Source: Heyndrickxia sporothermodurans (GTDB lineage: Bacteria > Bacillota > Bacilli > Bacillales > Bacillaceae_C). From it: a DNA stretch of 64,000 nucleotides. Below, piece by piece: positions 1 through 8,225 of this stretch; position 1 is the stretch's first letter, and every line of letters starts with the position of its first letter. Position numbers and translations under genes: made by a program. The DNA lies in the NCBI GenBank assembly GCA_016756695.1, contig CP066701.1:304001-368000 (forward strand), in the 5' to 3' direction. The notes beneath the pieces were generated by a model, which saw only the letters and a program-made list of their open reading frames with translations, ran no database searches and had not been told where the DNA came from.

Positions 1-558
1 AATTTCTGGTTCAATTTGTTTCACTTGATTCCAGACTGTAATTTCAGGGTGAAATCCGTTTTCGATTACGGCAAGTCGTGCTAGATGATGCAAGGCATGT
101 ACAACATGATTATATGCATCAAGGTATTGTTTATTATCGAAAAAGACTTTTCCGTCCAAATATCGGCGAATAAGTTTGGCAAATTCGAGTCCAATTTTTA
201 ATTTCCGCTCATAGAAAGGGAAATCTCTTAACTCATTTTTTAAATTTGTCATATACTCATTACGATCAAATAGAACTTTCCCATGAATGATCCATTCTAC
301 AATTTTTCGATTCGAACCAAGTAATAACCATTCTTTCAATTGATCTTCTCTAACTATATGTAATGCTGCTTTTTTATTGTCATAGGTATAGTGTTTTATA
401 TAAACCGGAGTTTCTAATTCTTTTACAATGATTAATAGTACTGTATCGAACGTATCTGTTACAGTTCCTTCATTATGTTTTTTTTCTATAGATAATACAG
501 TTAGTGTATTTGCTTGGCTCGCCCTTTCTTGGTAAATGGGACGAAGGATGTCCTCCAT
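1..558 (-). CDS. ygxA: YgxA-like nucleotidyltransferase-related protein, N-terminal part
   Basis: Open reading frame on the minus strand that runs off the left edge; 186 N-terminal residues are visible. It starts at an ATG (558) preceded by GGAGGAATTTAAT and opens with [15 protein letters not shown]. The visible part is rich in charged residues with no membrane segment or signal peptide. B. subtilis YgxA, annotated as a nucleotidyltransferase-like protein, lies next to ygzB and perR in this arrangement, so the name rests mainly on position and a remembered resemblance. Divergent from ygzB. The C-terminus and the catalytic status cannot be judged here. Confidence 0.7.
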   Translation of the reverse strand, partial: MEDILRPIYQERASQANTLTVLSIEKKHNEGTVTDTFDTVLLIIVKELETPVYIKHYTYDNKKAALHIVREDQLKEWLLLGSNRKIVEWIIHGKVLFDRNEYMTNLKNELRDFPFYERKLKIGLEFAKLIRRYLDGKVFFDNKQYLDAYNHVVHALHHLARLAVIENGFHPEITVWNQVKQIEPEI

Positions 559-727
559 ATTAAATTCCTCCAAAATATCTAGTAAGGATATTACTTCGAC
601 AATGATAATAAATTTCCTGCTATTTGAAAAGTTGTTTTTGTTTAATCTTAAAAATCTTTGTTTCGTCACATCCGGTAATCTCCCATTGTTATTCATTTAT
701 GGTATATTACTTTTAGGAGGGACGAAC

Positions 728-1078
728 ATGGCTAAATATTCGAATAAGATTAATAAAATACGCACATTTGCGTTAAGTTTGATATTCGTAGGATTTATCA
801 TTATGTACTTCGGAATCTTTTTCCGGACTCATCCAATTGTAATGACCATCTTTATGGTTTTAGGTTTATTAAGTATCATTGCCAGTACAGTTGTTTATTT
901 CTGGATTGGGATGCTTTCAACAAAAGCGGTTCAAGTTGTTTGTCCAAATTGCAAAAAGCCGACGAAGCTTCTCGGCCGGGTTGATATGTGTATGCATTGC
1001 CGCGAACCATTAACATTAGATCCGAATTTAGAAGGCAAGGATTTTGATGAAAACTATAACCGTAAAAGACAGCATTAA
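728..1078 (+). CDS. ygzB: YgzB family membrane protein
   Basis: A 116-residue protein of unknown function starting at the ATG behind GGAGGGACGAAC; an in-frame upstream ATG at 536 lacks this site and would overlap ygxA. Two hydrophobic segments (about residues 13-32 and 38-60) are followed by a cytosolic tail with two CxxC pairs (C72/C75 and C88/C91), a likely small zinc ribbon. Length and neighbours match B. subtilis YgzB, which sits beside perR. It converges on perR across a shared terminator. Whether the metal site responds to the same stresses as PerR is unknown. Confidence 0.85.
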   Translation: MAKYSNKINKIRTFALSLIFVGFIIMYFGIFFRTHPIVMTIFMVLGLLSIIASTVVYFWIGMLSTKAVQVVCPNCKKPTKLLGRVDMCMHCREPLTLDPNLEGKDFDENYNRKRQH

Positions 1079-1080
1079 AA

Positions 1081-1117
1081 AAAGAATGGCTCGATTATCA
1101 ATCGCGCCATTCTTTTT
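1081..1117. terminator. Bidirectional terminator between ygzB and perR
   Basis: Inverted repeat AAAGAATGGC / GCCATTCTTT with A-rich and T-rich flanks, placed just after the ygzB stop and reaching the perR stop, so it can end transcripts from both sides. Confidence 0.85.
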
Positions 1118-1551
1118 TAATGTACTTCTTTATTACAATCCGGGCATGTACCGTAGATTTCCATGCGATGATGGCTCACTTTAAATCCTGTAACATGTGA
1201 TGCTAGTTGTTCAACCTCATCTAACCCTGGATAATGGAAGTCGACAATTTTACCGCAGTTTTCACAAATAACATGGTAATGACTTGTTGTAACAAAGTCA
1301 AAACGACTTGAAGCATCTCCGTAAGTTAGTTCCTTCACGAGACCAACCTCACGAAATACACGTAAATTATTATATACGGTAGCCACACTCATATTAGGAA
1401 ATTTCCCTTCAAGTGCTTTATAAATTTCATCGGCTGTTGGGTGTGACATTGATTGAATTAAATACTCCAGTATCGCATGACGTTGTGGTGTGATACGAAC
1501 TCCGGTTTCTTTCAAAGTTTCAATTGCTTCTTTGATTTGATGTTCAGACAC
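1117..1551 (-). CDS. perR: Peroxide-responsive repressor PerR (Fur family)
   Basis: Metal-dependent repressor that senses H2O2 by metal-catalysed oxidation of His residues and controls catalase, ahpCF, heme and iron genes. From the GTG at 1551 the protein has 144 residues and its key residues fall on the B. subtilis numbering: H37, D85, H91, H93 and D104 for the regulatory metal; C96/C99 and C136/C139 for structural zinc. A winged-helix DNA-binding domain precedes the dimerisation domain. An ATG two codons upstream (1557) is only 3 nt from AGAGG; the GTG has 9 nt spacing and fits the alignment better. Probably autoregulated through the Per box at 1580-1594. Confidence 0.95.
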   Translation of the reverse strand: MSEHQIKEAIETLKETGVRITPQRHAILEYLIQSMSHPTADEIYKALEGKFPNMSVATVYNNLRVFREVGLVKELTYGDASSRFDFVTTSHYHVICENCGKIVDFHYPGLDEVEQLASHVTGFKVSHHRMEIYGTCPDCNKEVH

Positions 1552-1579
1552 CGTCATGCACCTCTTTTCTAAATAGAAT

Positions 1580-1594
1580 TTATTATTATTTTAA
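1580..1594. promoter_or_regulatory. Candidate Per box upstream of perR
   Basis: TTATTATTATTTTAA matches the Per box consensus TTATAATNATTATAA at 13 of 15 positions and lies between the perR start and a possible promoter (TTGACA at 1632-1637, TAAACT at 1608-1613 on the minus strand, 18 bp apart). perR autoregulation is known in B. subtilis. The region is very AT-rich, so a chance match is possible. Confidence 0.45.
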
Positions 1595-1649
1595 AATCGT
1601 TATAATTAGTTTACTAATGAACAGGCATATTTGTCAATAATATCAACTA

Positions 1650-2201
1650 TTAAGAACCTTCATGCAATGTCTTTTCTTGCTCACCCAATCCATTATTAAT
1701 ATATCTTGCAGCGACAAATAAGAAATCGGAAAGTCGATTCAAATAAGCAAGGACTAATGGATTCACATGTTCAATGGCTACAGCACAGCGTTCAGCTCTT
1801 CTTATGACTGTACGAGCGCAATGTAACGTCGCACCAGCCGGATGTCCCCCTGGGAGGATAAAGTTTTTGAGAGGCTCTAATGAAGCATCCCATTTATCAA
1901 TAGTATGTTCTAAATCCTTAATATCTTCATCAGTTAATTTCCACTTTACTTCTTTTCCTTCAGGAGTTGCAAGCTCTGCTCCTACATGAAAAAGGATTGT
2001 TTGAATTTTATGGAATGCCTCATTTACCTCATCTTTGTTTGCAAAAGATGACGTTTGCAAATGGCTCATCGCAAGTCCGATCATTGAATTGGCTTCATCA
2101 CAGGTTCCATACGCCTCAACACGTAAATCATTTTTGGGAATTCGTTGGCCATAAACTAGGGATGTCGTTCCTTTATCGCCGGATTTAGTGTAGATTCTCA
2201 T
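1650..2201 (-). CDS. PduO-type cob(I)alamin adenosyltransferase
   Basis: Transfers the adenosyl group of ATP to cob(I)alamin to make adenosylcobalamin. The protein (183 residues from the ATG behind AAAGGGGATATTAAG) begins MRIYTKSGDKGTTSL and has the RRAERCAV segment near the C-terminus, both typical of PduO/YvqK-type trimeric enzymes. The ATG lies two bases after the stop of the upstream dehydrogenase gene and its ribosome site is inside that gene, so the two are a translationally coupled operon. No cobalamin biosynthesis genes are nearby; the enzyme may serve salvage. A longer in-frame start at 2225 lies inside the dehydrogenase gene and is less likely. Confidence 0.88.
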   Translation of the reverse strand: MRIYTKSGDKGTTSLVYGQRIPKNDLRVEAYGTCDEANSMIGLAMSHLQTSSFANKDEVNEAFHKIQTILFHVGAELATPEGKEVKWKLTDEDIKDLEHTIDKWDASLEPLKNFILPGGHPAGATLHCARTVIRRAERCAVAIEHVNPLVLAYLNRLSDFLFVAARYINNGLGEQEKTLHEGS

Positions 2202-2202
2202 C

Positions 2203-3153
2203 TTAATATCCCCTTTCGGAATCAATTACATTAATAAATTGACCCTTATTATTTATATATGTATGTAAATTCTTTTGGAATATATCTAATGCTCTCGGTA
2301 AATAATTTTTTGTTGTGCTAGAAATATGTGGCGTAATCGTTACATTGTCCATTCCCCATAGTGGATGATTTTTAGGTAACGGTTCTGTTTGAAAAACATC
2401 TAAATAAGCATGTGCAATTTCTTTTTTATTCAACGCTTCAATGAGGATTTCCTCTTTTACGACATCCCCTCTGCCAAGATTAATAAATACTGCTGTGTTT
2501 TTCATTTTTTCAAAATGATTAATTTGGTAAAAATCAATCGTTTGCTCCGTACTAGGTAAAATGGAAACAACATAATCTGCTTTTTCGAGTGGAGTAGAAA
2601 TATTTTCTAATGAATACATTTCATCAAAATTCTCTTTTATTGTTCCGCTGCTGTTAATTCCGAAAACGTTCATTCGAAATGCTTTAGCAAGACGAGCGAT
2701 TTCTTGACCAATTGCTCCAGCACCTACTATTGCAATGGATTGATTTTTCAACTCGGCTTGAGGAATGTTTTTATCCCAAATTCGCTGTTGTTGATTTTTC
2801 CATTGCAATTGAAAATTTCTCGCATGATCTAGAAGTAAACCGATTGTAAATTCCGCCATCGGTGTTTTGTGAATGCCTCTAGCATTCGTTACTAATATAT
2901 TTTTTTCTTTTATCGCTTTTAACGGCATTCTTTCTATCCCTGCAGAAGTCACCATGATCCACTTTAATTGAACTGCTCTTTCAATATGCTCATCAGTCAA
3001 ATCTTCTCCATATGTCACAATCACTTCCGAGCTTTCCATTTCCGTTTCAGCGAGATCCACATTTTGAAAAAAGTGAAATTCTACGTTCGGAAAAGAAGAT
3101 CGTATTTCTTTTCTCATTTCAGCAGGTGGTTCAAAGGTAAATACTACTTTCAT
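2203..3153 (-). CDS. D-isomer-specific 2-hydroxyacid dehydrogenase family protein
   Basis: NAD(P)-dependent oxidoreductase of the D-2-hydroxyacid dehydrogenase family, 316 residues from the ATG behind AAGGAGGATGGTTGCGTT. The central Rossmann fold shows VGAGAIGQEIARLAKAF. Downstream are the catalytic Arg region (VFINLGRGDVVKEE), a DVFQTEPLP Glu loop, and the His in NVTITPHIS. Substrate is not predictable. It is the first gene of a two-gene operon with the adenosyltransferase; there is no obvious metabolic link. The preceding terminator separates it from bcp. Confidence 0.85.
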   Translation of the reverse strand: MKVVFTFEPPAEMRKEIRSSFPNVEFHFFQNVDLAETEMESSEVIVTYGEDLTDEHIERAVQLKWIMVTSAGIERMPLKAIKEKNILVTNARGIHKTPMAEFTIGLLLDHARNFQLQWKNQQQRIWDKNIPQAELKNQSIAIVGAGAIGQEIARLAKAFRMNVFGINSSGTIKENFDEMYSLENISTPLEKADYVVSILPSTEQTIDFYQINHFEKMKNTAVFINLGRGDVVKEEILIEALNKKEIAHAYLDVFQTEPLPKNHPLWGMDNVTITPHISSTTKNYLPRALDIFQKNLHTYINNKGQFINVIDSERGY

Positions 3154-3212
3154 AACGCAACCATCCTCCTTTTTTATCTCCATCTTATCACAAATATTCC
3201 CTCTTTTTCGCA

Positions 3213-3242
3213 ATAAAAAATGGACCGATATCAATCGGTCCG
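3213..3242 (-). terminator. Terminator upstream of the dehydrogenase gene
   Basis: GGACCGAT / ATCGGTCC stem followed on the minus strand by ATTTTTTATTG. It would end minus-strand transcripts from bcp before the dehydrogenase operon. Confidence 0.75.
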
Positions 3243-3338
3243 AAGTTTTTTTCTGAGGAGGTATGCCCTACTATACAGTATGTATTTTCAACTGTTTGGA
3301 ATGGACAAAAGCCACTATTAGCTAAAAATAGGCAATAA

Positions 3339-3489
3339 GAAAAGCGGAAGCGCCTTGATTAGCTCCGACAAGCAAATGTTCTTCAAGGAAAATCTGAATT
3401 TTGATTTTCTAGCAATAAAAGTCCGCTCATTGACTTTTATTGCCGAAGAACATTTGACCTCGAGGGGCTAGGCGCTGTAGCTAGACAGG
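3339..3489. repeat. Dispersed palindromic repeat, family A, copy 1
   Basis: Non-coding element bounded by AAAAGCGGAAGCGCCTTG and GGGCTAGGCGCTGTAGCTAG. It folds on itself: GCAAATGTTCTTC near the start pairs with GAAGAACATTTG near the end, and a central perfect hairpin has arms GCAATAAAAGTC / GACTTTTATTGC. The same end motifs recur at 59651-59804 and in a short form near 30120-30195. Elements with these ends are common in Bacillaceae intergenic DNA as I recall; I cannot name the family. It fills most of the bcp-dehydrogenase gap. Confidence 0.75.
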
Positions 3490-3498
3490 ATGAATAAA

Positions 3499-3969
3499 CT
3501 AAAGATTCTCCTTAATATACGCAAGCGCCTCTTCTACATGTCCATCAACTTTCACTTTTCGCCATTCTTTCACAAGCTTCCCATCTTTATTGATAATAAA
3601 GGTGGAACGTTCTATTCCCATGTATTCTTTTCCAAAGTTTTTCTTTAGCTTCCATACATCATATTCCTCAGCAACTTTGTGATCACTGTCAACTAGTAAT
3701 TGGAATGGAAGACTGTATTTATCGATGAACTTTTGATGCTTTTCAATCGGATCAGGACTCACACCAAAGATAACCGCATCGAGCTCCTCGAAGCTTTTAT
3801 GTTGATCACGAAAATCACACGCCTCTGTTGTACAGCCAGGTGTCATATCTTTTGGATAAAAATATAAGACGACATGTTTTTTCCCTATATAATCCGCTAA
3901 TTTTACAATTTCTCCATTGTTATTTTCTAATGCAAAATCTGGTGCTATTTCGCCAATTTGTACTGCCAT
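3499..3969 (-). CDS. bcp: Thioredoxin-dependent thiol peroxidase Bcp (peroxiredoxin)
   Basis: Atypical 2-Cys peroxiredoxin of the BCP/PrxQ group that reduces H2O2 and organic peroxides using thioredoxin. The 156-residue protein has the active-site segment PGCTTEACDFRD, with peroxidatic C46 and resolving C51 five residues apart as in BCP. The thioredoxin fold is complete. The start is the ATG behind AAGGAGGAAATAAA. Cytosolic; no signal peptide. Lying near perR, it belongs functionally with oxidative-stress defence, but no Per box was found in front of it. B. subtilis ygaF is the positional counterpart. Confidence 0.92.
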   Translation of the reverse strand: MAVQIGEIAPDFALENNNGEIVKLADYIGKKHVVLYFYPKDMTPGCTTEACDFRDQHKSFEELDAVIFGVSPDPIEKHQKFIDKYSLPFQLLVDSDHKVAEEYDVWKLKKNFGKEYMGIERSTFIINKDGKLVKEWRKVKVDGHVEEALAYIKENL

Positions 3970-4035
3970 TTTATTTCCTCCTTCAACTACGTTTACTATG
4001 AGACTACATGAAAGCAGGGTGTCATCGCAAATCTT

Positions 4036-4455
4036 TTACTTTTTCATTTCGTTATTTTGTTCATAATTAATGACAGATTTAACGACAAAGGCAGCCGGTA
4101 TTGTGTATCCAATTAGCGCCTCTATTACAACCAATATTCTCCCAATGCCAATCGGTACAATATCCCCATATCCAACTGAAAATAACGTTATAGCACTTAA
4201 ATACATCGAGGAATTTAACTTTTCAATATAGCTCCCTGAAAAATGCGAGCCTTGTTCAGCAATTACATTAAATCCTTTTATTTCTAACAACATAAATAAA
4301 AGTCCAAAACCGATCATAATGACACTATATGTTGAACCTAAGAAGAGGAAATTATCAAAAGAAACGAGTTTGTGCTTGAGTTTAGAGGGGAAAAATAATG
4401 TCCTTAAACTCATGAATATACAAATGATTACCGCAATCATAAGAAGATAGATCAT
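4036..4455 (-). CDS. Two-pore-helix K+ channel-like membrane protein
   Basis: A 139-residue protein with an N-terminal hydrophobic segment (residues 2-18), a second at 38-59, a pore loop and a last helix at 103-126. The selectivity-filter motif SVGYGD is at residues 93-98, identifying an ion channel of the Ion_trans_2 type. There is no cytosolic RCK/TrkA_N domain, so gating is not evident. Starts at ATG behind GGGGGAGAAAAG. It lies upstream of bcp on the same strand with a 66-bp gap. It ends beside a transposase insertion, so its original upstream context may be lost. Confidence 0.8.
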   Translation of the reverse strand: MIYLLMIAVIICIFMSLRTLFFPSKLKHKLVSFDNFLFLGSTYSVIMIGFGLLFMLLEIKGFNVIAEQGSHFSGSYIEKLNSSMYLSAITLFSVGYGDIVPIGIGRILVVIEALIGYTIPAAFVVKSVINYEQNNEMKK

Positions 4456-4622
4456 CTTTTCTCCCCCATTTTTCCAAACGTATTGTAAAAACTTTTATAT
4501 TAAACAGGCTATAAAATACCTTGATAGAGGGATTTTTGAGCAAAAAAATTGCCACCCCCTGAATTTTAGGAAATAGTGAGGTTACCACACAACACTAAAA
4601 TTCCTAAAAAGGAAGTGACAAG

Positions 4623-6064
4623 TTGTACCCTCAAATTATAACCTATTTACTAACTTTTATAAAATTCCAAGAACAAATGATTCGAACATTACTCACCCTA
4701 CTTATTGGGAAGAGTATGTTTGATAAACCGAAAGATCAGCAGCCTGTTAACAAACCTTATCGAAAACTACAAGTTGATGATCTTCCCATTATCGAAATCC
4801 CGGAAAAGCTGAATTATCGAAATCTCCTAACGGAGTACCAAGAGAAGCATGGGAAATCCCTTAAACCAGTTCAAAGACGAAAGAACGCAAAAGTGACGGT
4901 ACCTAAAGCAATGAAATGTCCTAAGTGTGGTGCACCATCTGACTATCTTTATGCCAATAATGGTGAAAAAGGACAGTATCAATGCAAGGTATGTTCTTGT
5001 CTCTTCAGCGATAAGAATCGTTTTTCGAAAGAAGCCATTTTGAAGTGCCCTCATTGTTCTAAAACTCTAGAGAAGATCAAAGAGCGTAAAGATTTCAATG
5101 TGTTCAAGTGCAAAAATGACGACTGTCCGTATTATCAAAAAAAATTAAACGGCATGTCTTCCAAAGAAAAGAAACAATTTAAAAAGGATCCCCAATCGTT
5201 TAAGCTAAGGTACATTTTTCGCCAATTTCACATTGATTTTCAACCATTGTCTAAGAATTCCCAGAGTTGCCAGTGGTTGATTTGTCTAGAATCTATGCTT
5301 CACCGCATACACTAGGCTTAATTTTAACCTACCATGTAAATTATGGTCTTTCCGCACGAAGGACAGCTGCCATCATGCAGGATGTTCATGGCGTGACTAT
5401 TTCCCATCAGACGATACTGAACTACGAAAATAGTGTGGCTCTTTTGCTTAAACCATACGTGGATCACTATCCTTATGAGCTTTCAGATCAATTCTGTGGT
5501 GACGAAACCTATATCCGGGTCAATGGAAAATGGCATTATCTCTTTTTCTTCTTTGACGCGGTGAAAAAGATCATCCTTTCGTACCGAGTGTCGCCTAATC
5601 GTGATACAGCATCCGCCATTCAAGCGATAAACGACGTCCTACTGAAGATGGAAGAGATCCCTGAAAACCTTACATTCGTAGTAGATGGAAATCCAATCTA
5701 TCTTCTAGCCCAGCATTTCTTCGCTCAGAATGATATTTCTTTTGATGTGAAGCAAGTAATCGGGCTGACAAATGAAGATCCAATCTCAACCGAATACAGA
5801 CCGTTAAAACAGATTATTGAAAGACTGAATCGCACATTTAAAGGAAATTATCGCTCTACACAAGGATTTGGATCGGATCATGGATCTGTTTCTTTTGTCA
5901 CCTTGTTTGCGGCGTATTTTAACTTTCTACGACCACATGCATCCCTAGAGGGCAAGGTACCCGTTGTGAATCCAAAGTTATCAGGACTTCCTACCATGCC
6001 TGCGCGTTGGACAAAGCTCATCGAGTTAGCTCAACGATGGATAGTCGAACAAAGATCCGCCTAA
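4623..6064 (+). pseudogene. Frameshifted DDE transposase with N-terminal zinc ribbons
   Basis: Two open frames form one transposase. The first (4623-5315) has paired Cys motifs: CPKCGAP, QCKVCSCLF, CPHCSKT and CKNDDCPYYQ. The second (frame open from about 5255 to 6064) has the catalytic core: D79 in GDET, D140 in VVDGN and E185 in IIERLN, counted from the TTG at 5267. Continuity is restored by changing frame by one base near 5253-5262 (AAGAATTCCC), giving ...SKN|PELPVVDLSRIY. No canonical slippery heptamer is present there, so a one-base indel is likelier than programmed frameshifting. The family resembles IS6-like DDE enzymes, but I do not assign it. Clear terminal inverted repeats were not found. 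Confidence 0.75.
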
Positions 6065-6097
6065 CTTTTTGTTTAGCAGAGCCCTTGGACAAATTTA

Positions 6098-6247
6098 GCA
6101 ATCGGCGGAGCGAACTCTTGACAAACCGAACTTGCCAATGGTTTAAAATGAAAATACCAAGGGCTTATTTGGTATGCCTTCTTTTTGTCCCCTTCGCCCT
6201 TGTTAACCTTGGATCAAACCATTGGCGTGTTTGTCAAGAGCGATTGC
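6098..6247. repeat. Long imperfect palindrome after the transposase
   Basis: Arms share three blocks in inverted order: GCAATCG, CTCTTGACAAAC and GCCAATGGTTT (left at 6098-6144, right at 6215-6247), with two short insertions in the left arm. Inside them CAAGGGC (about 6158) pairs with GCCCTTG (about 6195). The whole unit could form a hairpin of about 150 nt. It sits 34 bp past the transposase stop and may be the end of that element or a separate non-autonomous element. Nothing else was recognised in 6248-6420. Confidence 0.7.
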
Positions 6248-6558
6248 GGGAGCTCCCCACCTAATAAATGGAAAGTAACCTAAACAACTATTTAGTTTTC
6301 ATAGAACTTTTTACAATACCTTTCCAAATAGCTTGTCATTCTATTGTACTCACCGTTACTCGAATGTATGAGAATAACATTTCGCTAATTGGACACATAT
6401 ACGTTTAGGTACTACAATATTAAAGAGCTTTAAACTAGGAGCATTCCTGTTAGAAGGATTTTCGGGGACTTGAACAAAAAGAGCCCTCTTGGTATGATGC
6501 GGGGTGTCAAATCGTCGATGAATTGACCCCTAATTTGTTAACCAAGGAGGACTCCATA

Positions 6559-7836
6559 ATGGATTTTAAACAAAATCAGAAAATTAATCAAGTCACCGAA
6601 AAAACACTCGTTGTAGGGATCGATATCGCAAAGCGGACACATTACGCTTGCTTTGTAGACGATCGTGGCCGGGTGCTCCAAAAGTCTTTCTCAGTTTATC
6701 AATCTAATAACGGCTTTGAGTATTTATATCAACGTATTTTGACTGAAATGAAAGAAAGCGAAAAGACAGAAGTCATTGTCGGGATTGAACCTACTGGCCA
6801 TTACTGGCTAAATTTAGCCTATTTCCTTGAAGAACGAGGCATTTCCTTAGTCATGACGAATCCGATGCATGTCAAACGGTCAAAAGAGTTGGATGACAAT
6901 CTGCCAACCAAACATGACCGTAAAGATGCACTGGTAATCGCTCGTCTTGTAAAGGATGGACGCTTTAGTTATCCGCGAATCCTCAAAGGGATGGAAGCTG
7001 AACTTCGTGCTGGTTCTACATTCCGTAGTAAATTGACTGAGGAGCTAGGAGCCGTCAAAAACATGATAATTCGCTGGTTAGATCGCTATTTTCCAGAGTT
7101 CGTTCAAGTATTTCCGTCATTCGGAAAAATGGCTATGGCCGCACTTGAATGCACTCCATTTCCAAGTGATCTTCACCAGAAACACCCGGATGAAGTGTTA
7201 TCCCTTTATCGAAAGGTCGAGGGACTAAAATCCCCCCAAAGACCAAAAGCAGTGCGCCTTATCGAAGTCGCAGCTAGCTCTATCGGAGTAACGGAAGGAT
7301 GTGAGATGGCCCGTATTGAAATAGCCACACTTGTCCGCCGTTACCACCAGCTAGAAAAAGATATTGAGGGTATTACGGAGCGCTTAGTTGAGCTTGTAAA
7401 AATGTCAGTAGAATACGAATGGCTGTCAACGGTACCAGGGCTTGGAGATACGACAATCGTTGACCTATTAGCTGAAATCGGAAGTTTTTCACACTACGAA
7501 GATCCACGCCAACTAATCAAACTCGCGGGATTAACGTTACGTGAAAATTCCTCTGGTATGCACAAAGGGCAAAAACGAATCTCTAAACGGGGTAGAAGAA
7601 AGCTACGCGCTCTCCTGTTCCGAGTCATGATGCCGATGATCCGCCACAATGAAGCTTTTAGAAAGCTACATGAGTATTACACGAACCGTCAGGTTAATCC
7701 TTTACGCAAGAAACAATCCATCGTGGTTCTATGCGGTAAACTGTTAAAAGTATTACATGGAATTAGCACTAAGCACAAAGCGTTTGACGCACAGCGAATG
7801 ATGAGGGATATTCCAAGTCTCTTAGAGGCAGCTTAA
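6559..7836 (+). CDS. IS110-family transposase (DEDD recombinase)
   Basis: A 425-residue recombinase. The N-terminal DEDD domain starts with VVGIDIAKRTHY, continues with IVGIEPTGHYW and ends with KHDRKDALVIARL; the C-terminal Transposase_20 domain contains STVPGLGDTTIVDLLAEIG, the LAGLTLRENSSG segment and KRGRRKLRALLF. The frame is intact. Start at the ATG behind ACCAAGGAGGACTCCATA. IS110 recombinases use an element-encoded bridge RNA to pair target and donor, and a candidate lies in the 3' flank. It sits upstream of gsaB in the same direction, so read-through could affect that gene. Confidence 0.92.
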   Translation: MDFKQNQKINQVTEKTLVVGIDIAKRTHYACFVDDRGRVLQKSFSVYQSNNGFEYLYQRILTEMKESEKTEVIVGIEPTGHYWLNLAYFLEERGISLVMTNPMHVKRSKELDDNLPTKHDRKDALVIARLVKDGRFSYPRILKGMEAELRAGSTFRSKLTEELGAVKNMIIRWLDRYFPEFVQVFPSFGKMAMAALECTPFPSDLHQKHPDEVLSLYRKVEGLKSPQRPKAVRLIEVAASSIGVTEGCEMARIEIATLVRRYHQLEKDIEGITERLVELVKMSVEYEWLSTVPGLGDTTIVDLLAEIGSFSHYEDPRQLIKLAGLTLRENSSGMHKGQKRISKRGRRKLRALLFRVMMPMIRHNEAFRKLHEYYTNRQVNPLRKKQSIVVLCGKLLKVLHGISTKHKAFDAQRMMRDIPSLLEAA

Positions 7837-7849
7837 ATCCCTACAGCCC

Positions 7850-8100
7850 CTTAACTAGACCTAGACAACAGGATGACACGGAGAAGCTGGCATTATTTTC
7901 ACCATTCGACCTAGAGTCCCTATAGGAGCTTCGCTAGCCTCTGCCTTATGACTAGACCGAACGAAGGAATGTAGGCACATAGATGCCCAGAGACATGGGA
8001 GGGTACGTCATCATAAGCTACGCAGAGATCCATTGTGCATCGTATAATTCCCTATCACTACTTTCCATCATTATCCAGTAGTGACCGCGTAGCGTACCTA
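7850..8100 (+). ncRNA. Candidate bridge RNA / structured 3' flank of IS110 element
   Basis: The flank after the transposase stop holds several nested stems. GGTACG (8002-8007) plus GCTACGC (8017-8023) pair with GCGTAGC (8087-8093) plus GTACC (8094-8098), and within them TCACTACT (8055-8062) pairs with AGTAGTGA (8077-8084). Long internal loops separate the stems, the layout expected of an IS110-family bridge RNA. In the IS1111 subgroup the RNA is encoded at the right end; in the IS110 subgroup it is at the left. This is inference from fold and position only. Confidence 0.4.
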
Positions 8101-8225
8101 TTTATTGGAATAGTTTCACATATTATGAAAATAAAGTTAGGGTCCGTGTCGAAAAATATTTTTTTGACACCCTACCAACGGGTCAAACCGTTGATGTATC
8201 AACATTTATAGAGGGAGGAAATCAA

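Larger units (their letters stand above)
6420..8110 (+). mobile_element. IS110-family insertion sequence (ends approximate)
   Basis: Defined by the DEDD transposase at 6559-7836 with a short leader on its left and a structured GC-richer flank on its right. IS110 elements generally lack long terminal inverted repeats and make little or no target duplication, and none was seen, so both ends are estimates. The leader carries a hairpin (GGGGTGTCAA / TTGACCCC, 6500-6532). A second hairpin near 8139-8176 (TAGGGTCCGTGTC / GACACCCTA) lies between the element and gsaB. Confidence 0.55.

Noticed and set aside
1774-2188. Plus-strand open frames opposite the adenosyltransferase gene
   Set aside because: Antisense to a conserved gene, no ribosome sites, no recognisable family.
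3254-3320. Tiny open frame MPYYTVCIFNCLEWTKATIS behind GGAGGT
   Set aside because: The ribosome site abuts the ATG with no spacing, it is 20 codons, and it lies in the flank of a repeat and terminator.
5250-5270. Programmed -1 frameshift in the zinc-ribbon transposase
   Set aside because: No slippery heptamer in phase and no downstream stem was evident, unlike the clear A AAA AAG in the IS3 element.
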